A stretch of DNA of 30,007 bases. It comes from an uncultured Rhizobiaceae group bacterium (GTDB lineage Bacteria > Pseudomonadota > Alphaproteobacteria > Rhizobiales > Rhizobiaceae). Where the stretch lies: the NCBI GenBank assembly GCA_937944075.1, contig CALDZZ010000187.1:1-30007 (forward strand), in the 5' to 3' direction. Below, piece after piece: positions 25,736 through 30,007 of this stretch (its first letter is position 1; each line of letters opens with the position of its first letter). The position numbers and the translations under genes are program-made. The notes below the pieces were generated by a model, which had not been told where the DNA came from, searched no databases, and worked only from the letters and a program-made list of their open reading frames with translations.

Positions 25736-26164
25736 CTAACCAGCAATATAGCGTTTCATTTCCTCGGCTTCATGCTCAGCCTGCTGGATCTTGATTTTCA
25801 CAACATCACCGATGGAAATTATTCCGGTCAGTTCGCCATTTTCAATGACGGGCAAATGGCGGAATCGACCCTTTGTCATTTTTTCCATTAACGCGTCAAC
25901 ACTCTCTGTCTCGCTACAGGAAATCACCTTCTGTGTCATACAACTCGATATTGACTGATCAAGAGCAGCTGGGCCGGACCTTGCGATTTCTCGAACAATA
26001 TCTCGCTCGGATGCAATGCCGCAAACACGGTTATCATCATCCATCACAACTGCGGCACCAATCTTCTTTTGTGCCAATACAGATGCAACATTTTGAAGGG
26101 TACTGTTGGAAGTGGTCGTAAAAACGTTACGACCCTTGTTTGATAATATTTCGGAAACAATCAT
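25736..26164 (-). CDS. CBS domain-pair protein
   Basis: This is a 142-residue protein that is almost entirely two CBS domains (about residues 8-65 and 72-130). The first has GAAVVMDDDNRVCGIASERDIVREIA, and the second has FRHLPVIENGELTGIISIGDVVK. A short charged C-terminal helix follows. Such stand-alone pairs bind adenine nucleotides or related ligands and act as cytoplasmic regulators; the partner here is unknown. A TTG at 26182 would lengthen it, but the start at 26164 has AAAGGAGG at ideal distance. It converges on ETF-QO. Confidence 0.88.
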   Translation of the reverse strand: MIVSEILSNKGRNVFTTTSNSTLQNVASVLAQKKIGAAVVMDDDNRVCGIASERDIVREIARSGPAALDQSISSCMTQKVISCSETESVDALMEKMTKGRFRHLPVIENGELTGIISIGDVVKIKIQQAEHEAEEMKRYIAG

Positions 26165-26168
26165 AACT

Positions 26169-26177
26169 ACCTCCTTT
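26169..26177 (-). promoter_or_regulatory. Ribosome binding site deciding the CBS gene start
   Basis: AAAGGAGGT on the minus strand, five bases from the ATG at 26164, is the closest match to a consensus Shine-Dalgarno sequence that I see in the window. It rules out the upstream TTG at 26182. Confidence 0.7.
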
Positions 26178-26253
26178 GACAAGGCAAAAAGTGCCTAGCA
26201 AAGCAAGTGTAAGCCGAAATCACATAAAATTGAAAGGCTGTAACAGTTTTTGG

Positions 26254-27048
26254 TTATTTTACCAGAATTGGAGACTTGGTTCTCACGCGGCTGTAAAGGT
26301 CGATAACGTCCTGATGAACCATGCGCACACAACCACTGGAAACAGCCTTGCCGATTGACCAGTGCTCAGGCGTTCCATGAACACGGTAAAGCGTATCGAC
26401 ATTTCCTTCGAAGATATAAAGGGCTCTAGCGCCAAGCGGGTTATCAAGCCCCCCCGGCATCCCGCCGTTTTCCTCTGACCATTTTTCAAGTTCAGGACGA
26501 CGCTCGATCATTTCTGCAGGTGGTGTCCATTTTGGCCATTCCTGTTTCCACAAGACGCGGGCACGACCTGCCCATTCAAAACCAGCTTTCCCAAGTCCTA
26601 CGCCGTAACGCATGGCCTTGCCGTTTGGCTCAACCAGATACAGGTAAAAATTCTTGGTATCCACAACCAGTGAACCCGGCTTTTCCTTTGTTTTGTAATT
26701 GACACGTTGACGGAAATAACGTGGTTCAAGCGCACCATCCGGCAGTGCTGCTACCGGAAACTTTTCATTTGGTAGGGGGCCGTAAAGTGATGCAAAGGTG
26801 CTGTTCTTCGGCTTGACTTCGACTTCCTTTACTTCAGCAACCTCGACTTCTGGTTTACTTACTTCTTCGTCTTTTTTGCGCTTAAAGCGCTCACGAAGCT
26901 TTTTCATGGTTGAGCTTACGCGCTTTGACGTTTCATCACGGGAAGAACTTGAACAACCTGAAACCAATAAAGCTGCTGCAGCCGTACCACCCGAAAGCAT
27001 CTTTCGGCGTGTGGGATGACTGATTTCCTTGGAGATAATATTTCTCAT
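26254..27048 (-). CDS. L,D-transpeptidase (YkuD) lipoprotein, possibly Tat-exported
   Basis: This is a 264-residue protein. The N-terminus has TRRKML then GGTAAAALLVSGC, a twin-arginine-like signal ending in a lipobox with Cys32. A charged low-complexity linker (about residues 35-80, rich in Lys, Glu, Val) follows. The YkuD domain has YRVHGTPEHWSIG and the catalytic S.GC.R motif (SSGCVRM, Cys240, with His224). It would form 3-3 cross-links in peptidoglycan or attach proteins to it, in the periplasm. The linker suggests reach from the membrane to the wall. An inverted repeat GTTAA-N6-TTAAC lies 30 bases upstream. The YkuD class is firm; the substrate is not known. Confidence 0.88.
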   Translation of the reverse strand: MRNIISKEISHPTRRKMLSGGTAAAALLVSGCSSSSRDETSKRVSSTMKKLRERFKRKKDEEVSKPEVEVAEVKEVEVKPKNSTFASLYGPLPNEKFPVAALPDGALEPRYFRQRVNYKTKEKPGSLVVDTKNFYLYLVEPNGKAMRYGVGLGKAGFEWAGRARVLWKQEWPKWTPPAEMIERRPELEKWSEENGGMPGGLDNPLGARALYIFEGNVDTLYRVHGTPEHWSIGKAVSSGCVRMVHQDVIDLYSRVRTKSPILVK

Positions 27049-27077
27049 TGTTCCGTACCCTTATAATCTAGGGTTTA

Positions 27078-27093
27078 GTTAACGGAAATTAAC
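27078..27093. promoter_or_regulatory. Inverted repeat upstream of the L,D-transpeptidase gene
   Basis: GTTAA and TTAAC are separated by CGGAAA, about 30 bases from the gene start in the 112-base gap. It could be an operator, but short AT-rich repeats arise by chance. Confidence 0.25.
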
Positions 27094-27160
27094 CATGAAT
27101 ACCAGTCGAAAATTGCTCACAAAACAGTGAGTTGATAAATATAGTTAACTTAAGGGAATT

Positions 27161-28099
27161 TTACTCTTCGATCTGAAATCTAACCAGGACGGGCAGGTGG
27201 TCAGAACCCAGGTCTTCAAGTGTTTTTGCAGACAAAATAGTGATTCGTCCCTTGTGCATAACATTATCAATCGGCAGACCTGCCCACCACATATAATCGA
27301 GTGGCAGTTGATCGATGATGAAGGTGGGACCAATGCCCTTTACAATTTTCATGCCCGAAGTACGGGCAAAGGAATTGACGGCATGCGACCACGTTGCTGC
27401 ATTGAAATCCCCGGCAAAAATGGCATCACGGCCAATTGTTTCAAGCTCAGGCATGATGGCTTTCAATTGCTTTGGACCACTGGCAGGCCATGGCCAACGC
27501 AAATGAACAGACCCTGAGGTAAACTCAAGCCCTTCTGGAGAAATGACCTGGGTCTTCGCAAGAGATCCGTGTGGGCCGCAATACTGGTCATCAGTTTTCA
27601 AAGGCCACTTTGAATAAAACCGTATGCCCCCATGGTCATCATGTTCCGGGCAGTGAAGCATATAAGTCCATTTTGCATCCAGTCGCTTGATCTCTTCTTC
27701 CCAGCGGGTGGCGGCTTCGGAGATAGAGATCAGATCCGGATCAAGCTCAATGATGCGATCAATGACGGCTTCACGCTGATCATTGATCCAGTATAAATTA
27801 AAGTGCAGAAGCGAATAGACCGGTTTGCCGGGGTGTGGGGCAAGCGGTCTTGCTGAGTAGACAGTGCCAGATAGTGATGTGTAAACGCCAATTGCACCAA
27901 CAACCAGGGCAAGACCAGAAAATGTAATCCATTTTTTAAAGAGAACGATCAGCCCTATGACCAACAATCCGACACTGGCATGAAGCCTTGCATGAGAAAA
28001 TGTATCAAGAAAGGGATGTATATTTCCCAGATACCCCAAGCCAATGCCAAGGCAGGCGCCCAATATACCGAGTTTTATAAGGGGGGATAACAGTTTCAT
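27161..28099 (-). CDS. Membrane-anchored endonuclease/exonuclease/phosphatase family protein
   Basis: This is a 312-residue protein with three N-terminal membrane helices (about residues 5-25, 40-57, 60-78). The catalytic domain follows from about residue 88: LLHFNLYW (metal-site Asn), SISEA (metal-binding Glu), GDFNA (Asp and Asn) and GSDHLPV (Asp-His pair) near the C-terminus. This is the fold of exonuclease III, sphingomyelinase and inositol phosphatases. With the helices it resembles YafD-like proteins, with the active domain on the periplasmic side by inference. The substrate is unknown. No clear ribosome site lies before ATG 28099. It diverges from the glutathione transferase gene. Confidence 0.83.
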   Translation of the reverse strand: MKLLSPLIKLGILGACLGIGLGYLGNIHPFLDTFSHARLHASVGLLVIGLIVLFKKWITFSGLALVVGAIGVYTSLSGTVYSARPLAPHPGKPVYSLLHFNLYWINDQREAVIDRIIELDPDLISISEAATRWEEEIKRLDAKWTYMLHCPEHDDHGGIRFYSKWPLKTDDQYCGPHGSLAKTQVISPEGLEFTSGSVHLRWPWPASGPKQLKAIMPELETIGRDAIFAGDFNAATWSHAVNSFARTSGMKIVKGIGPTFIIDQLPLDYMWWAGLPIDNVMHKGRITILSAKTLEDLGSDHLPVLVRFQIEE

Positions 28100-28230
28100 G
28101 TAAGAAGATGCCCTTTAGACCGAATCTTGGGTACGCAGGTAAAATCATTTTGACTGATATGCTACAATAACAACTCGCAAATCAATGCTTGCTCTTGTAA
28201 TTTGCCTATAAAAACCGATTGGACTTAACA

Positions 28231-28938
28231 ATGACTGAACAAACCAAACCGATTGAAGTGTATTATTGGCCGACACCCAATGGCTGGAAAATCTCCATCA
28301 TGCTGGAAGAGTTGGGAATTCCCTATGACATAAAATATGTAAACATCGGTGCAGGCGATCAGTTCAAGCCAGAGTTTCTGAAAATTGCTCCCAACAACAG
28401 AATGCCGGCCATCATTGACCCTGAAGGACCAGACGGCAAACCCATCTCGGTTTTTGAATCAGGAGCAATCCTGCAATATCTGGGACGCAAGTTTTCCCGC
28501 TTTTACCCTGAAGATGAGCGTGGCCGTGTAGAGGTTGATCAGTGGCTAATGTGGCAGATGGGTGGTCTGGGCCCCATGGCTGGGCAAACGCATCACTTCC
28601 GTGTTTATGCTCCGGAAAAAGTACCTTATGCAATCGATCGCTATACCAATGAGGTAAACCGACTTTATGGTGTCTTGAATAAGCAACTTGAAGATCGAGA
28701 CTTTATTGCAGGAAACTATTCGATTGCGGATATGGCTTGCATCGGCTGGGCGCAACTTTGGGAAAGACAGGGGCAGGATATCAAGCAATTCCCGAACATG
28801 GCTGCCTGGATTAACAGGATGAAGGAACGCCCTGCTGTACAAACCGGCTTGTCACTCGGGCTGGAAAAACGAGAGCAATCCAGTTTTGACAAGGACAAGG
28901 ACCAGCAAGCCGTCTTGTTCGGCCAAAAGGCCAGATAA
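28231..28938 (+). CDS. Glutathione S-transferase, nu-class (YfcG/YghU)-like
   Basis: This is a 235-residue protein. The N-terminal thioredoxin-like domain has WPTPNGWKISIMLEELG, the TPN site that replaces the catalytic Ser or Tyr in nu-class enzymes, then NNRMPAIIDPEG with the cis-proline and FESGAILQYL for glutathione contact. The C-terminal all-helical domain has DRDFIAGNYSIADMA, the conserved N-capping box. Nu-class enzymes act as glutathione or disulfide oxidoreductases in the cytoplasm. TTG 28219 is in frame upstream, but ATG 28231 gives the normal N-terminus. The next gene begins three bases after the stop. Confidence 0.9.
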   Translation: MTEQTKPIEVYYWPTPNGWKISIMLEELGIPYDIKYVNIGAGDQFKPEFLKIAPNNRMPAIIDPEGPDGKPISVFESGAILQYLGRKFSRFYPEDERGRVEVDQWLMWQMGGLGPMAGQTHHFRVYAPEKVPYAIDRYTNEVNRLYGVLNKQLEDRDFIAGNYSIADMACIGWAQLWERQGQDIKQFPNMAAWINRMKERPAVQTGLSLGLEKREQSSFDKDKDQQAVLFGQKAR

Positions 28939-28941
28939 GAT

Positions 28942-29328
28942 ATGAGGCTGATCTTTTGGCTTTTGATGTCTCTGTTTGTCTTTGCAACAGTTCCTGCGAA
29001 TGCAGAACTGCTGGGGGATGAGTGGATTACTGAACAGGAAATGAAACGCCAGTCCGCATTTGCAAGGCAGCATAATTTGCTGCTTGTGGGTTTAAGGTGC
29101 AAATTCGATGAAGACATTGAAAACCCCGGTCGCAAGGATGTTTTGTTTCGCGCAGATTTCAAGATTGTTGATACGCCTCAGGCCTGGGGCTGGACATTTG
29201 ATGCCAATGCACCCCTAAAGGGACCTGAAGCACAAGCACGAGCCGCAGGCTTTGTAACTGCCAGTGAAGATTATTTCGAATTAACGGGCGTTACTTGGGT
29301 CAGATGCAAGGTCTGGCACAGACCTTGA
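28942..29328 (+). CDS. Secreted protein of unknown function
   Basis: I do not recognise this 128-residue protein. It has a signal peptide (MRLIFWLLMSLFVFATVPANA, cleavage likely before Glu22) and a compact mature domain with two cysteines, Cys53 (GLRCKFDED) and Cys122 (WVRCKVWH), which may form a disulfide. Tryptophans in AWGWTF and the Trp-rich end suggest a folded beta-type domain. The start is three bases after the glutathione transferase stop, and a terminator follows, so the two genes are almost certainly one operon. It should be periplasmic. No catalytic motif is visible. Confidence 0.8.
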   Translation: MRLIFWLLMSLFVFATVPANAELLGDEWITEQEMKRQSAFARQHNLLLVGLRCKFDEDIENPGRKDVLFRADFKIVDTPQAWGWTFDANAPLKGPEAQARAAGFVTASEDYFELTGVTWVRCKVWHRP

Positions 29329-29341
29329 TGTCTTCATGAAA

Positions 29342-29367
29342 AATGCCTCGCTTTTGAGCGAGGCATT
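29342..29367. terminator. Bidirectional terminator between unknown secreted gene and DUF2147 gene
   Basis: AATGCCTCGCT and AGCGAGGCATT form an 11-bp stem with a TTTG loop. On the minus strand five T residues follow directly; on the plus strand CAATTT follows. It serves both convergent genes, more strongly the minus one. Confidence 0.82.
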
Positions 29368-29406
29368 CAATTTACAGTAACCTAATGGATAATCGCTCAG
29401 GATAAC

Positions 29407-29751
29407 CTAGAGTTTCTTCCATTTCTGGGTTTTACAGAAAACCTTCAAGGCACATCCGGTCAGCTTCATGTTGCTGCCAGCTACACTTGCTGAACCTGAG
29501 TATGTTTTGTTGTCAGCAGGATCTGTAACCGTACCAGTGTACTTGCCACCAGAGGCTTTCATCTTGCCAATGCGCTGTCCTGCATATTTACCTGTTTTCA
29601 GGGTAATACAGAAAGAGCTGCCGCATTTCCCGATTTTTGCAGTCTCGCCGCTTTGGGTTTTCCAGTTACCCTCAATCTGGTCAGCCACAGCAAAAGTTGC
29701 AGTGCCAAGCATCATGGATGTGGCAAATAGTGATATAATTGTCTTTTTCAT
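29407..29751 (-). CDS. DUF2147-family periplasmic protein
   Basis: This is a 114-residue protein with a signal peptide cleaved probably after AVA (residue 23). The mature part is the small beta-rich DUF2147 domain: GNWKTQSGETAKIGKCGSSFC near its start and LTGCALKVFCKTQKWKKL at the end. Four cysteines (43, 48, 100, 106) can form two disulfides. The family is common in the proteobacterial periplasm, and its function is not established to my knowledge. GGAGG lies eight bases before ATG 29751. A perfect 20-bp palindrome is centred about 47 bases upstream, which suggests control by a dedicated dimeric regulator. Confidence 0.85.
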   Translation of the reverse strand: MKKTIISLFATSMMLGTATFAVADQIEGNWKTQSGETAKIGKCGSSFCITLKTGKYAGQRIGKMKASGGKYTGTVTDPADNKTYSGSASVAGSNMKLTGCALKVFCKTQKWKKL

Positions 29752-29787
29752 ACTTGTTCCTCCAAAGAATACTCAAAAGAAACAGAA

Positions 29788-29807
29788 TATTGACGTATAC
29801 GTCAATA
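29788..29807. promoter_or_regulatory. Perfect 20-bp palindrome, probable operator of the DUF2147 gene
   Basis: TATTGACGTATACGTCAATA is fully self-complementary. On the minus strand it contains TTGACG, which could act as a -35 box, so repressor binding would block it; I see no convincing -10 box. The half-site TTGACGTA resembles operators of TetR- or MerR-type regulators in general form, but I cannot name the protein. Confidence 0.55.
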
Positions 29808-30007
29808 GTGAAAACGCAATTTCACAATAATTTTCATTTTTATGCACCCAAACTATTTCAAATTTTATGCAAAATTGAATCGTCAATCTCGCGGATGGTT
29901 ACGGAAAAGTTGAATTTCAAAGCTGAATCAAGGGTAAATATTCACGTAAGCCATTGTTTTTATTGAATATGCAGAATGAATCGAATCTTAAATTTAGATT
30001 CCGTTTT
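29808..30007. other. AT-rich region without a supported gene
   Basis: No frame here has a plausible protein, start signal or RNA gene. A GAATCT/AGATTC inverted repeat with a seven-base A/T spacer (29983-30001) followed by CGTTTT lies at the very end and could be a weak terminator or part of a site cut by the window. Confidence 0.4.

Noticed and set aside
1..30007. CRISPR arrays, tRNA or rRNA genes, insertion sequences
   Set aside because: No regularly spaced repeats, cloverleaf-like sequences, transposase frames or terminal inverted repeats were seen by reading both strands.

Overview
The window looks like a piece of a Hyphomicrobiales (Rhizobiales) alphaproteobacterial chromosome of moderate GC content (mid-40s percent by eye). 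The main support is gene order: a feuN-feuP-feuQ-like cluster, a small surface lipoprotein, the cytochrome c maturation genes ccmI-ccmE-ccmF-ccmH, a DegP/HtrA protease, a second OmpR-type two-component pair and glnE. From general knowledge this order is characteristic of rhizobia and relatives. Protein sequences such as the RCLVCQ-type CcmH and the ETF-ubiquinone oxidoreductase fit. Genus cannot be set from the sequence alone.

Left edge (1-1030): the C-terminal end of a phage or gene-transfer-agent tail-tip protein, then a compact lysis module. The module is a small holin-like membrane protein, an inner-membrane spanin-like (Rz) protein, and an Rz1-like lipoprotein whose gene starts inside the Rz gene in another frame. 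No endolysin lies in the window.

1076-9390: a good promoter precedes a small periplasmic FeuN-like protein, the FeuP regulator and the FeuQ sensor kinase. A glycine-zipper lipoprotein follows. The tightly overlapped ccmIEFH operon supplies heme ligation to apocytochrome c in the periplasm. It is followed by a hydrolase-OsmC fusion likely involved in organic peroxide handling.

9523-16098: DegP, a double hairpin, then a second response regulator, its kinase and glnE in one transcription unit. This joins envelope proteostasis, signalling and nitrogen control in one block.

16148-21297 (minus strand): a large PAS-domain hybrid-free histidine kinase of the PleC/DivJ/PdhS/CbrA type and aminopeptidase N. 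Phosphoglucose isomerase is divergent from pepN. A family-4-like uracil-DNA glycosylase converges on pgi, and ETF-ubiquinone oxidoreductase diverges from the glycosylase.

25682-29751: a strong bidirectional terminator, a CBS-pair protein, a YkuD L,D-transpeptidase lipoprotein, a membrane-anchored endonuclease/exonuclease/phosphatase-family protein, a nu-class-like glutathione transferase with an unknown secreted protein behind it, and a DUF2147 periplasmic protein under a perfect 20-bp palindrome. The last 256 bases hold no gene that I can support. Most of the window is ordinary core chromosome. The most unusual part is the phage-derived lysis module at the left edge.
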